Source: Bettongia penicillata ogilbyi
Taxonomy: Eukaryota > Chordata > Mammalia > Diprotodontia > Potoroidae
DNA length: 64,000 nucleotides
NCBI GenBank assembly: GCA_023548195.1
Contig: JAJHZJ010000008.1
Coordinates: forward strand, 1,329,999-1,393,998
Reading direction: 5' to 3'
This document shows, in pieces, positions 42,126 to 53,075 of this stretch. Below the pieces are notes generated by a model. That model saw only the letters and a program-made list of their open reading frames with translations. It searched no databases and was not told the DNA's origin. The translations under genes and the position numbers were made by a program. Each line of letters starts with the position of its first letter. The first letter of the stretch is position 1.

Positions 42126-42305
42126 ACATTTAAGTCCAACCTCTGACAAATTTTGACAGTGTAATTTTGGATGGGCAAGTCACAAGACCTCTTAGTATCC
42201 CAGACAACTCCCTAAGATTATGACAAATTTGAACAACTCCTGATTTGTGTTGGCTAAGAATTCCTTATGGGATATCCCCTACAGCAAAGAAATCAATGAT
42301 CTGGA
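42126..42305 (+). mobile_element. THER1-like SINE, right part
   Basis: 'agtccaacctctgacaaattttgacagtg', 'ggcaagtcacaagacctc', 'ccagacaactccctaagattatgacaaattt' and 'gtgttggctaagaattccttatggg' follow the THER1 second half. Confidence 0.65.
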
Positions 42306-43893
42306 ACAACAACAAAAAATAATATAAAATTCAAAGAACATGCATCATATCATTTTTATTCATATCATCACTGACTCTTCATTTTTGATGTTAGAACTTT
42401 AAAAGGCTTCAAATATTGTAGACTTAAAAGTTGTGACCAAAAATGATTGAACAAATACTTTGTGCATAAAGTAGTTTGAATATTCCTGAAACTTTGGCAA
42501 TGCATCATAGGAACTCTGTGTACCTCAGTTTTGTATACAAGCAAATTATTTGTTTCCAAAATCAAGTGAAGATTCATGTCTATGGAGTAATAAATTCACA
42601 TTTGGAAAAACTAGAATGGTAAAGCTTTAGAAAGCTGATGTGATCTGGGCAACAGATGTGTTGGTAAGTGTTTAACAAACAATTCTCATGGAACAAATAA
42701 TGTACAAGATACACTTTTAAGATTTCTCCATGACTTCCTTAAGGCTAGGCAATCCACAACAGTAACCCAAAACAAATGAAACTCTACTTTAGAGCATTTT
42801 CTGATATCTGAGGGGGCAACTGCTCACCCTGAAAATTTAAGTCTGTTCTTGCTGAATGACTAGAGCCAGCTCCAGCACAGCCCTGATCTAGTCCCATAGT
42901 ACTGCCAATAAAACTAGATGAGGAGGGTGTGGTAAGTCTAACACCCCTCTCTTATAAAATTATGCTTCCTTGGGCAGAGTTTGCATGACAAAAATTAGAT
43001 CCCTGATGCCTTGTGCTAGTCCCTCCACCTTGTTCCCTTACCTGGGCTTTGGAATATTAGTGCATACTCCATTTGATGCCTTTTCTACTTCTCTGTATTG
43101 TGTACCAATTAATTCTTTGACCCTACCCCAGTCTGGCATTCTATTTATTTTCTCCATTCTTGACATGGGCTGTGCTCTTGTTAACTTAGTCATATTTGCT
43201 ACTTTCCCCACCCTACCCCACAGTGCCTTTTTATTGTCCCTGATCACAATAGGATGTGGGCAGATGACAAATATATTTTTATCTATGATTTACTCATAAT
43301 TTGATAAATAAGACTAAATAGATAAGGTAGGGAATTATTTATACAGTAGATGGCTTCTATAAATCACATTTCTATTCAACAAATCATGGTTCTTTGAACC
43401 TCATTTTAAAATTGGATATACATCCGCATGTCCTTTTTATGTCCTGTTTTGAGATGAAAACTCATGAGCAGACATATTCTGCACATATACATATAATCTT
43501 AGAGTAATTACATAGCACTGGGTTAACTGGCTGACTTTCCCTCTGAATGATAAAGTATAGCATTAAATTTTAAATATATAACTAGTAAAGTATGGGACTG
43601 GTTATTATTTACACCAATCAGATGATCTTAGCACTAACATTAAGACAATGTGGAAAGAGTACTGGGATCTCAGTCTTTGGGTCTTCATCTTAGTAAAAAG
43701 GTGTCATAAATGGCTGATCATTGTAAATGAAAAATATACACAACAAATGGTAATATTTACATACCTTTTAAGAGCAGCGTGTAAGTCCATGGAGGGATAG
43801 GGAGAGAGATAGAAAGTAGACTTGTGATTCCTTTGGTATGGGAGCTCCCAGTGAGGAGCTACTTTTCCTCCAGCAATACAGATTAGCACCTTT
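42306..43893. other. Unassigned, 1.6 kb
   Basis: 42830-43290 is pyrimidine-rich with a 109-codon open frame (42970-43299) that shows no domain. A bulged hairpin 'gagggtgt...acacccctc' lies near 42921-42950. An unrecognised old transposon is possible. Confidence 0.35.
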
Positions 43894-43894
43894 T

Positions 43895-44012
43895 CTGAAA
43901 TGTCAAGTACTAGAGAGCTGACTAAAAAACCAGAAGAGTATATGACTTGCACAGGGTCATATAGTCACTATGTTTCAGAGGCAGGACACAGCCTATAAGT
44001 TTACAATTACCC
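43895..44012 (-). mobile_element. MIR fragment
   Basis: 'aagagtatatgacttgcacagggtcatatagtcactatgtttcagaggcaggacac' is antisense MIR core. Confidence 0.65.
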
Positions 44013-44984
44013 CTTTCACATCACAGGGTTTAGAAACATGACCCCTTGTGATGTGGAAAATCCACATAAAATTTTTTGGCCCTCCTTTCATAGAGAGAAG
44101 GAGACTGAATATTTTTTATTTTTCATTTGTGGAGTGTGTACAGTACTTTATTATAAAATGTGGGTTATATTTGGTCATAAGTTCTGTGTCATCTGCTGGC
44201 CTTTCTGTGTCATCTGAGGCTTCTTGCAAATCTCCCAAAAAATTCCCATTTAATTCCTCATGCTAATCCATGATATATTGGAATGGCGAGAGAAAAGTCA
44301 TGATGTGGAGGGGGAAAATGTATTATTTATGGTGCAAAAGATACAATGGAATATGTCTATGATTGGAAAAAAAAAATTCAGCTAGTCACATAGTAACAAT
44401 GTGAGGCAAAGGATAGACAATCCAGCACCAATGGGATATACAGAATGAATTTGAGAAAAGTCTCTAGGGCACTGTGGTAAATACTCTTTAGAGAAACTAT
44501 AAAGGGAAGAAATGGGGGGAAATTGAATAGGATGAGAAGACTTGCAGGACTGTGATCACAAAGTAATCACAGATCCAATGAAGCCAAAGTATTAATGCAT
44601 AAAGTGGGCATTCACTGTTACACAATCAAGTGGAGAAAGAATACAATCTATCCTAAGATCACTATACTTTAGAGATCTGTTTTCATAGTCATGAAATTAG
44701 GACATATCTAGTTTTTACTTAGACATCCACTAAATCCAGGAAACTATTTGTTAGCATAGACACGTTTAATTCATCATTAAGTGAGTGATTCTTCTGCTAT
44801 TGAATATCTTCCAGAATCAAACAATGTTTACACAAATACAAATTGGTAATTTTGTGATCTTGATTTTAAAAAAAAGCAATTACTGTATTTGAAAACATTA
44901 ATGAACCTCATAGTTTGTATCATTTAGGTAAGAATGCTGTGAGCAGGGAAAGATTTCCATTTAAAGAGTATATACTGATGAAGG
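44013..44984. other. Unassigned sequence
   Basis: A possible short-unit duplication 'ctgtgtcatctgctggcctttctgtgtcatctgaggcttc' (44184-44223) repeats the word 'tctgtgtcatctg' 24 nt apart. Nothing else stands out. Confidence 0.45.
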
Positions 44985-45130
44985 AGTGACATGCTTAGCG
45001 TCAAATGACTTGGTTTCAGCTCCCAGTTCTGCCATTTCTATAAATGTGTCCTTGGGAAATTCACTTTAAGTCTTCGAGACTCTATTTTCTCATCCATAAA
45101 ATGACGATAACAATAGTTACACCACTTACT
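44985..45130 (+). mobile_element. MIR SINE
   Basis: 'gcgtcaaatgacttggtttcagctcccagttctgccatttc', 'gtccttgggaaattcactttaagtcttcgagactctattttctcatccataaaatgacgataacaatag'. Confidence 0.8.
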
Positions 45131-45137
45131 TAGATCA

Positions 45138-45300
45138 CAGGAGTCTACAACTAAAGTGAGAAGGGACCTCTGAGTTCACTGACCCTAACCTTCGTTTTAC
45201 AGATGAGGGAAATGAAGAGCATAGAGGTTAGGTGAGTTGCCCAAGTTCATAAAATTGTAAAGTCACAGAGCCATATAACTAGCAGCTAAAGCAGTAGCAC
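45138..45300 (-). mobile_element. MIR SINE, opposite strand
   Basis: 'gagaagggacctctgagttcactgaccctaaccttcgttttacagatgagggaaatgaag', 'ggtgagttgcccaagttcat'. It lies tail to tail with the MIR just upstream. Confidence 0.75.
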
Positions 45301-46073
45301 ACAAAATACACTCAAATTAATGTTTTAAAACAAAGTCAGTTGCAGGGGAAAGAAAGAGAACTCATGATAATACTGCCTTGTGGTAGAGAGAAGGATGTTT
45401 TAGGAAAATTAATATTTTATAATAAGTTCAGTTCGGGGAAGGAAGAGATCCCATTCTGCTATCCTGTGGTGAGGAGCTATCTTGGGACATCAATGCCCAT
45501 GGGCAGAAACACTGGGAGATTAGAATTGGAGATGTCACCACTAATCTTAGATGGTAAGGCCAGGGAAGGGAGATTTTCTTTTGAAGTGTGACCACTGGAA
45601 AAGGAATCACATAGTCCTGTAGTTTGGTGTTTTAGTTCACTGATTTTGCTAATTAGATGCTAAGGTCAGTTGCTGTTAATGGAGTCTGATTACTGTCAAT
45701 GCCCTCTAAATTTTAATACCCTGGGGAGAAAAGTTCCATTTGATCCAGCCTACTTACAGTTATGATTGTTAAGAACTAATGAAATAAGTTATATAAAAAA
45801 ACCCATTTTCTTAATCCTAGACTGTCATTCAAGTATAAGGAAACTATTTGTTGAGTACTGTGATTCAGGTCATGTCTAATAAATAGGAAATGATTTTACT
45901 ATGAAATGAATTACAAACTAATCTCAATATTTAATTTTAGTTGCCACTCAAACCTGTACCAGTTGACTGGATGGAGTGGTTGATGTTTTCTTCTCAAATG
46001 GAAATTTTGATAATTTAAAAAATATAAAATCAGATCATCCCAAACTAAAATAGTTAAGTCACTTTACATAAAA
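45301..46073. other. Unassigned sequence
   Basis: An 83-codon frame (45340-45591) overlaps a 60-codon minus frame. No family resemblance. Confidence 0.4.
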
Positions 46074-46074
46074 A

Positions 46075-46282
46075 AGAGGTAATATAGTGTGGTGTAACAA
46101 ACACTCGCCTTGAAGCCAGAAAGAATTGGATTCGGGACCTCCTTCTGTTCCTTACTGGATGTGTGATCATGGGCAAATCAATTAAACTCTCACTATTGCC
46201 AAGCAGTCCTCTAAAACTATAAGCTGGTGTTGGCAGAGGGAGAAAATACATGGGCAGTTCCCCTAGTAAAACCACAAGTCCA
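46075..46282 (+). mobile_element. THER1-like CORE-SINE
   Basis: 'gccttgaagccagaaagaattggattcgggacctcc', 'ggatgtgtgatcatgggcaaatcaattaaactctcac', 'ccaagcagtcctctaaaactataagctggtgttggcagagggag'. Confidence 0.75.
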
Positions 46283-47539
46283 ACTCCATTCCCCTAAAAA
46301 TAGCATGGAAAAAATATAAGACCAAAAATGACTTTGCAAATGACAAAATTTTCTAGGGAACCTTTCAAATTATTTTGTCCTAATGAGAAACATGTTCACA
46401 TGGCACTGAAGTTACCCTAAGCCTCGTACTTTCTAGATGCAATGGCATAGCCATGACAGTGACACCTATTAGCTAGGTCAATGTGTTGATGTCACATGTC
46501 ATAGAAGACTGATCTTTGCTTGTCTACAATTCAACTGCCTTGCACATATATAGTAACCTATACAACTAAATGTCTTTTCACATATGTATTTTATAAAGTA
46601 CTAAGTCTCCATCCTTTAGTTGTAATTAGGTCATTAAGGTAATTAGGATCATGAGGTCCCATATTTTGCTAGAAATGAACTCAGAAGCCTGGTATATTTA
46701 TTAAAAGAGAGATACAACTCTCTTGTTTGTAACAAATTTTGTGCAATAATGATGAGAATTGAGTTTTAGCAATATCAGAGAAGAGGAAGAGGTCATTTTT
46801 TTCCTATCAGGTAATGCAGGTAATACCGAAGTGATATTTTCTTGATAAATTATAGAAGAATTTATTAAAAGATCTCAGGTTAACTTTTTTCTTTGTGAAT
46901 ATAATTTATGAAGAGTCATCAACTTAATATACATTTTTCCCTAAACTGTATCTCTGCCTCTATTGAAATATCGGTGGAGTGATGCACCTTGTAATAAAGT
47001 CCTTCTACTTACTGTCATAACACTTAAAAAAAATTCTATGGAAAAAATTTATTAGATATCAATTATGCTACAGAAAAAAATGTACTTTACATACTCACAT
47101 GCTAAAAAGCATTGTAGTGTTTCTTTAATGTGTTTAAAAATTCAAAAATGTTTTTTTAAAAGGCACTTAAAAAGTCAAAGCCCAAAGGCAAGCTAATGGA
47201 ATATGGTGTCATCCTTCAAGTTGATGTATATTTAGTTTTGCTTGGCCCTCTATAGAATATTATGCAGACATTGTTAAGATTTTTCTGAATTACCTTTGAA
47301 AATTTTCTAATACACCATTAAGATTTGTTGACAGGCACAATGACTAATCCCTACAGTTTTGCTTTAACTAAACAACAAAATAAAAATAGCCCCTTGTTAG
47401 GGGGGAAAAATGAGACTGTTAGAACTGCTACATTTGGCATGTCTGTATCTGGCTGGGATTAAAAATGTCGGTCTCTTTCTGTTATCATTTCGTTACTAAA
47501 CTATGCATTCTCAAAAGCATCTTGTACTTTAGTTCCTTT
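46283..47539. other. Repeat-poor, AT-rich block
   Basis: 1.25 kb with no recognised repeat. 47155-47420 ('gcaagctaatggaatatgg', 'tgcagacattgttaag', 'tgacaggcacaatgac') has enhancer-like texture and could be conserved. No coding signal. Confidence 0.35.
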
Positions 47540-47603
47540 CTCTGTCTCTCCCTCTCCCTCCCTTCCTCTCTCTCTTTTTCTCTCTCATGATCTCTCTCTC
47601 TTT
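47540..47603. repeat. (TC)n polypyrimidine tract
   Basis: TCTC, CCTC and TTTC units broken once by 'atga'. Confidence 0.9.
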
Positions 47604-47855
47604 TAATGTGATTTATCTGCCATAATGCAAGTTAACAATTTTCTTCTACCTTTTCTACCATTTTGTCTTGTCTTTCTCTTATATCTTCTCATATTTCTCA
47701 GTTTTCTTCCCTTTTGATCTCATCTTTTCTTCCTTCTTCCTATAAATTTCATCATTCTGAAACCATTACAAAATTTCTTATTTGGAACCCTGTCATTTAG
47801 GGGAAAGCTTCTTATGCTAGAATACATGAACTTGAAGTGGGTGGGGGGTTTAAAC
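47604..47855. other. Unassigned T- and C-rich sequence
   Basis: Pyrimidine-rich spill-over from the adjacent tract. No element recognised. Confidence 0.4.
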
Positions 47856-47857
47856 AG

Positions 47858-47942
47858 TGTGTATATCTGTATATAAGCTTAGATGCATAGATACGCACTA
47901 TATATACATACCATATATATATATGCTTATATGTGTACACTT
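47858..47942. repeat. TA/TG low-complexity tract
   Basis: Alternating TATATA and TGTGTA words. Confidence 0.85.
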
Positions 47943-48130
47943 TGCTATAATTGGTTTCTTTTCTAATCCTGCATTCATTTTATGCATTTAAAAAGCATTC
48001 TGATAAGAGGTCCATAGGTTTGAACAAGAGTACCTTGTTCATCAAAAAGTAAGGTTAACATGTGATTTAAGTTAACCATTGCTTCTGTGTGGAAAGTGAC
48101 AGAGTGGGAATATGGAACAGTGTGGAAAAT

Positions 48131-48140
48131 GGGAGGGAGG

Positions 48141-48212
<72 letters not shown>

Positions 48213-48216
48213 GAGA

Positions 48217-48249
<33 letters not shown>

Positions 48250-48374
48250 TAGAGGAAGGGAGGGAGGGAGAAACAGAGAGAGAGGGAGGGAGAGAGGGAG
48301 AGACAGAGGGAGAGAGAAGGAAAGACAGAGAGAGGGAGAGAGAGGGAGAGAGAGGGGGAGAGAGAGAGAGAGAT
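48131..48374. repeat. (GA)n polypurine tract
   Basis: About 244 nt. It contains an uninterrupted GA run of about 60 nt (48145-48204), then GAGACA, GAGGGA and GGAAGG variants. Open frames of 104-140 codons across it (Glu/Arg on plus, Leu/Ser on minus) are artefacts. Confidence 0.97.
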
Positions 48375-48984
48375 CTATCAAAATATTCAATACCCACATA
48401 ATGATTTCATTTTGGAGTATTTGAGTGTGCTGAATGGAGCAAAGAGAACTCAGTCATTCCATGAGACAACAAGAACTATTAAAACCATTAGAAACATGTA
48501 GGATATCTACCATCAAAGATGCAGATGTGTGGAAAAGATGTAAGATCATTTCAGAATCATCAAAGTTCCCGACAACCCCCACTAACAAAAAACCTATACT
48601 ATATTTAAGAAATAATAAAAGAAAATTGCACAAGTCTCAGTAACAGAGAAAAAAGAATATACTGCATACTCCCTGAAAGATACACCAATTTGTAAACACT
48701 TAGAAGTATCATCATAAAAAATTCAGAGATTTCTTATTTTTTAAAAAAGCCACATGCAGTCCGAAAGCATCAAAATACAAGTAACGAGCAAGATCATAGA
48801 CTATATTGCCATAATCATAAATGAGAGAAAATCTATTCTAAAAGACAAAAGAAAATTTTACATACATACATATACACGCATATTATAGATAATTTTGGTA
48901 ATTATGTTTTTTCTTTTTAAACCAGATTAGCTTCATTCATTTATTTTATTAGTTTCCCCTCACCCTCCCCAAAATTCTGTTTCC
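48375..48984. other. Unassigned sequence
   Basis: A-rich. 'tacatacatacatatacac' near 48861 is a minor tetranucleotide patch. Confidence 0.4.
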
Positions 48985-49022
48985 ATTTATTTATTTATTT
49001 ATCTACCTATTTATTTATTTTG
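48985..49022. repeat. (TTTA)n microsatellite
   Basis: About eight ATTT units with two substitutions. Confidence 0.9.
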
Positions 49023-49194
49023 TTATTTTTTTTCTCCCTCTCCCTGACTTTTTCTCTATTGAATTTATTTTTATATTAAACAAACTCTTTGTGGGGGCTT
49101 TTTAAGGACAAATAGTTCAAGTGAGAGACAATGAATTTCTTAACTAGGGTAATAATGGTTATATGAGTTGAAAAAATTCAACAAATACAAGAGA

Positions 49195-49240
49195 TTGTGT
49201 GTGTGTGTGTGTGTGTGCGTGTGTGCACGTGCGTGCATGA
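49195..49240. repeat. (GT)n microsatellite
   Basis: About 22 GT-type dinucleotides with GC interruptions toward the right end. Confidence 0.95.
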
Positions 49241-49299
49241 AATGCCATGATTTGGGAACTCAGATATGTGAAGAGAGGAAAACTGAAAATTGAAAAATA

Positions 49300-49445
49300 A
49301 AGATAGTGTGTGAACGTAGGTGACTAGATTTATGATAATACCATCAAGAGAGAAAGAAAAGTAAAGGAGGTGAGTTTGGGGTTAAATAATGATTTCTATT
49401 TTAGACAAGTTGACTTTGAGAAGTCTTTGGTTTGTGACCTAGCCT
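49300..49445 (-). mobile_element. L2 internal fragment (antisense)
   Basis: 'gataataccatcaagagagaaagaaaagtaaaggagg' and 'atttctattttagacaagttgactttgagaagtc' match the antisense L2 phrase seen near 23420-23530. Confidence 0.6.
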
Positions 49446-50340
49446 TGAGAATAGATTCTTATACTTCAATAATTTGGGCATCTAATTTCTTTCCTCTGAG
49501 ATTCTAATTATCCTTGCATAGCACAACGCCTCCCTACTTTCAGAAAATTCTATGACTGAAAGAAATCCTTTACTTTAATAAATAGCCTAATGATGAGCCT
49601 CTCTGAACTTTGCATACTTGATCCTTGATCAACAGATCTGAACTTGAAGCTTTTCCAACTTAGAGTTCATTTGGGGGCTAGCAGAACTTACTGGTACCCA
49701 GGGACACCTCCATGATATCAGTTTATGTTTAGATCTGGTCAAAACATTTTCCATCTGGTGCCATGTATTGTGAAGAAATGTAGAATCTAGCAAAATCTAG
49801 TGAATAGATGTATTTATTAAATTATTTGTCGTCTTGATGATACACTAGGGCAATGAAAGCAATCAACTTTTGATGGGATCATGTCATTATTAGGACAAAC
49901 AATTCAAAAGTTCACAAATAGTCAATGATGTAATTTTGTTTCAGAGTTCAGAATTCAAATGATTATTTCTTTGATGACTCTTTATAGTTTTTTATAGGGA
50001 CTATAAGTAAGGGAACAATCAAAAGTTTCCATTGGATTAGCCCAAATAAATTATTTTCAAAGAAATCCTGTGGATGTTACAGCTAGAAATCCATAGTCCA
50101 GGGCTGTCTTGTGCCCATAAAAGGCATGCTATTGGTTCTTAGCATTTCAAAGTGTCACTGACCCCTTTTATTAATTATCTGCTAGCATGATTAATAAGAT
50201 GATTAATTACCCAGACAAAAGGCATGCTGTTGACAGAGTCCTTCTCTAGCCAAGGCTTTCTCTACCTTCCCATGTATATATTTCATATTAACCTTCTGAA
50301 GACATTGTCCTCACTTTTATATAATGCAGAGTAATATTAA
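49446..50340. other. Unassigned sequence
   Basis: A local duplication of 'aaaggcatgct' occurs at about 50119 and 50218, with 'gattaataagatgattaatt' between. No known repeat. Confidence 0.4.
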
Positions 50341-50598
50341 TGGGCAACTAGGTGGCAAAGTAGGTAGAGTACTGGACCTAGAATAAAAAAGACTCCTCTT
50401 CCTGTGTTCAAATCTAGTCTCAGACATTTACTAGTTATGTGATTCTGGGCAAATTACTTAACCCTATTTGTCTCACTTTTCTCCTCTGTAAAATGAGCTG
50501 GAGAAGAAAAGGCAAATTCCTGTAGAATGTTTGCCAAGAAAACTCCAGATGGGGGTCACAAAGAGTTGGATATGACTGAGAGGTCTAAACAATCACAA
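50341..50598 (+). mobile_element. Mon-1-type SINE, near full length
   Basis: 'gggcaactaggtggcaaagtagg', 'gtgttcaaatctagtctcagac', 'gtgattctgggcaaattacttaaccc', 'cctctgtaaaatgagctggagaag', 'gccaagaaaactccagatgggggtcacaaagagttggatatgactgag'. Confidence 0.9.
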
Positions 50599-51194
50599 AA
50601 TGCTAATAGTCAGAATTTCTGGATAAATTGGGAAAAAGAAAAGGATTCCCATCTACATCAGGAAAATACCTCTAGATATTGTTGCAAAATCCCACTTGGA
50701 AAAAAGAGATACCTAAGTGCTTGTATTTATTTCATATCAAGATAGGGAATAGTGGCTAGCGATCTAGATAGATAAATAGAAATACATATGTATATATAAC
50801 AGATGGATAGATATAGGCAGATTATAAGATTATATCTAGCTTTTTGTTCCTAGAATTCCAAAAAAAGAAATTAAAGTTTTATCTCCATGACAGCAAGCAA
50901 TTTTAAGATTCTTTTAGCTCTTTTTAAAAAATATTTAGACTATGCTATGTCCAGCACCTAAGAATTTCTTCTATATTTTTTCAAAACAGAATTTCAAATT
51001 CATTCTTTAAAGTGCATATCATTTTCCTCTCACAATTTTTTTATTATTAACTTGATAGGAACAGAAACAATAAATATTGAAAAGTAAACAGCAAAACCCA
51101 ACCCCCAAATCTTCGCTTTTAACATGGCAATACTCAATGAATTAACAAAGTCAAACAATGACTGCAAAACCATACACAGCACATCCAGCTTTCA
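50599..51194. other. Unassigned AT-rich sequence
   Basis: GATA/TATA-rich patch at 50764-50816. Otherwise no element. Confidence 0.4.
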
Positions 51195-51440
51195 TTCCAT
51201 TTTGCTTCCTTCCTTTCTTCCTTCTTTCTTGTCTTCCTTCTTTTCCCTTTCCTGCTCTTTTCTCCCTTTTTTCCTTTCCTCTCTTTCCCTCTCTTCTCAC
51301 TTCCTCTTCTTTTCTTTCTGTCCTCTCCTCTCTTCTTTCCTTTGTCTTTTCCTTTCCTCCTTTCCTATCTCCTCTCTCCTCACTTTTCCCTTCTCACATA
51401 GGTACCACTCCATTTGGCCAAACTTATCTTTCCTCCCTTC
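51195..51440. repeat. Polypyrimidine (CTTT/TTCC) tract
   Basis: About 245 nt of C and T in TTCC, CTTT and TCTC units with rare purines. It abuts the left arm of the inverted duplication. A 151-codon frame across it (51124-51579) is compositional. Confidence 0.93.
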
Positions 51441-51442
51441 TC

Positions 51443-51630
51443 TCCTTCCCATTCCCGTTTATCCCTTTCATTCCTTCCCTTCAGGTTCTCATTTCAAACT
51501 ATCTCCTTGGAATAGTTCTTTCCTTCTACTTTTACCTCCTTTCTTGACTCTTGTCACTTATTTATCCCTCTACTTTTAGGACCTCTGGGCTTTTCCATCT
51601 GCCTTTCAGAGAAACACATTTTGTATTTTC
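51443..51630 (+). repeat. Inverted duplication, left arm (188 bp)
   Basis: The reverse complement aligns to 52535-52719 with about seven substitutions and one 3-nt gap (about 96%). This arm runs smoothly into L2-like 3' sequence on its right (51640-51770), so it is probably the source copy. Confidence 0.92.
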
Positions 51631-51770
51631 TTCCCTAATTAAAATACAAGCTCTTTGAGAACAAGGGCTATATTCTTTTTTCTATTTCGATCTCTAAGAC
51701 AACATAGAATTTGAGACATATTATAAGGGTCTGTTAAGTGTTCATTCACTCATTCATCCTTACCAACCTT
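51600..51770 (+). mobile_element. L2-like 3' end
   Basis: 'attaaaatacaagctctttgagaacaagggctatattc' and 'gatctctaagacaacatagaatttgag...ctgttaagtgttcattcactcattc' follow L2 terminus order, diverged. Confidence 0.6.
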
Positions 51771-52334
51771 TTATCATATATTGTTATGGTAGTAATTCTC
51801 TTACTGACTTCTTCCTGTCCTATTCCCTGCCCTCCACTCCCTTTCCTTGTCACAAGTTACCACAAGCTTCCCAATCTGGCACCATTGCTTAATGGGGAAA
51901 ACAAATCTGTCCACTTTACAAATGAACGGTGTTTCAAAAGTTTGTTTTGAACACAGCACACATCTTTCTCCATGGGAACAAGTTATAAATGGTAGTTCCA
52001 TTCCCAGGGTAGTGCATAAAAACTGATCCTTGCCGTTGGGCTCTCTGACCCAGCCCTAGCCAGTATCTATATATCTTCATTTCCCATTAACATTGTCATG
52101 AAAATTGCCTTTCCTTCCTTATTTCTCTTGGAATAGAAGTAAAGATGACAGCCTCTTTCTGTAGAATAGGACCATTTACCACATTCACTTGGCCATACGG
52201 TTCCTTCCCCTTAACTTGTTTTTAAGACTTCCTTTAGGATCTTAGGCGCTTTTACCATATTTGGGGAATTGTCATGACCAGAAATGGTCCCCAGATTTTA
52301 TCCCATTCATCAAGGCACAGCCTAGGCTCACTTT
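51771..52334. other. Unassigned; contains left arm of second inverted pair
   Basis: Apart from 51905-52015 (see separate entry), no family recognised. Confidence 0.4.
51905..52015 (+). repeat. Second inverted pair, left arm
   Basis: The reverse complement matches 52957-53075, including an exact 26-nt core around 51973-51998 (the 'aagttataaatggtag' region). Overall identity is about 80% with an internal gap. Confidence 0.75.
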
Positions 52335-52452
52335 TCATGTCAGTTAATCAATTATTAAGCCTATTTAGTAAGTACAGTGCCAGTCATTGGTGACAGCAAA
52401 ACAAAAGTAACAGTCCCTGCACTCAGGAGCTTACTCATGGAGAAGATAATAA
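52335..52452 (-). mobile_element. L2 3' terminus (antisense), left part
   Basis: 'tcagttaatcaattattaagcctatttagtaagtacagtgccagtcattgg' and 'gtccctgcactcaggagcttac'. It is separated from its continuation by the CA tract and the inverted arm. Confidence 0.75.
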
Positions 52453-52465
52453 ACACACACACATA

Positions 52466-52517
<52 letters not shown>
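52452..52517. repeat. (CA)n microsatellite
   Basis: About 66 nt, with 47 uninterrupted nt of CA at the right end (52471-52517). Confidence 0.97.
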
Positions 52518-52518
<1 letters not shown>

Positions 52519-52534
52519 CTGGATTAAATTAATA

Positions 52535-52719
52535 GAAAATACAAAATGTGTTTCTCTGAAAGGCAGATGGAAAAGCCCAGAGGTCCTAAAAGTAGAGGGA
52601 AAAATAAGTGACAACAGTCAAGAAAGGAGATAAAAGAAGGAAAGAACCATTCCAAGGAGATAGTTTGAAATGAGAACCCGAAGGGAAGGAATGAAAGGGG
52701 TAAACGGGAATGGGAAGGA
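52535..52719 (-). repeat. Inverted duplication, right arm (185 bp)
   Basis: Inverted copy of 51443-51630, set between the (CA)n tract and a TGTGTG...GGGGGGG stretch (52720-52741), inside an L2 terminus. The flanks diverge sharply at both ends. Confidence 0.92.
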
Positions 52720-52742
52720 TGTGTGTGTGTGTGGGGGGGGGT

Positions 52743-52860
52743 GATTTGGACTTAGTAGATGATTTGGAAAAGGGGCACTAGTGGGGACAATCAGGAAAAT
52801 TTTCATGTAAACTGTATCTTTTAAAGTATTTTGGGATATTTTAAAGGATGTTATGATATC
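52743..52860 (-). mobile_element. L2 continuation (antisense)
   Basis: 'ggaaaaggggcactagtggggacaatcaggaaaattttcatgtaaactgtatctttt' corresponds to the L2 phrase 'ggcactag...aggaaaggcttcatgtagaag', continuing the copy at 52335. Confidence 0.55.
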
Positions 52861-52956
52861 TAAAAAAATGAAGTCAATCTATCATATTTCCTTCTTTAGC
52901 ATTGCAAATATATAGTGCTTAACATGTTCATTATGTGTTAAATTGACTTTGATGGA

Positions 52957-53075
52957 CTACCCTGGGAAAAGGAACTACCATTTATAACTTGTTCCCCTGA
53001 GGAAAGATGTGTGCTGAGTTCAAAACACTTGACAAAATGAACCCTTGAAACATGGTCCATTTGTAAAATTAGGAC
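52957..53075 (-). repeat. Second inverted pair, right arm
   Basis: Reverse complement of 51905-52015 at about 80% identity. The two pairs do not share one centre of symmetry, so they are not arms of one palindrome. Confidence 0.75.

Noticed and set aside
42921..42950. Hairpin 'gagggtgt...acacccctc'
   Set aside because: Short and bulged; expected by chance in a window of this size.
47975..48424. Overlapping 104-140-codon frames on both strands
   Set aside because: Created by the (GA)n tract: Glu/Arg on plus, Leu/Ser on minus. Not coding.
51124..51579. 151-codon plus-strand Phe/Leu/Ser/Pro frame resembling a membrane protein
   Set aside because: Pyrimidine-rich DNA translates to hydrophobic residues in any frame. 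It also runs through the inverted-repeat arm.
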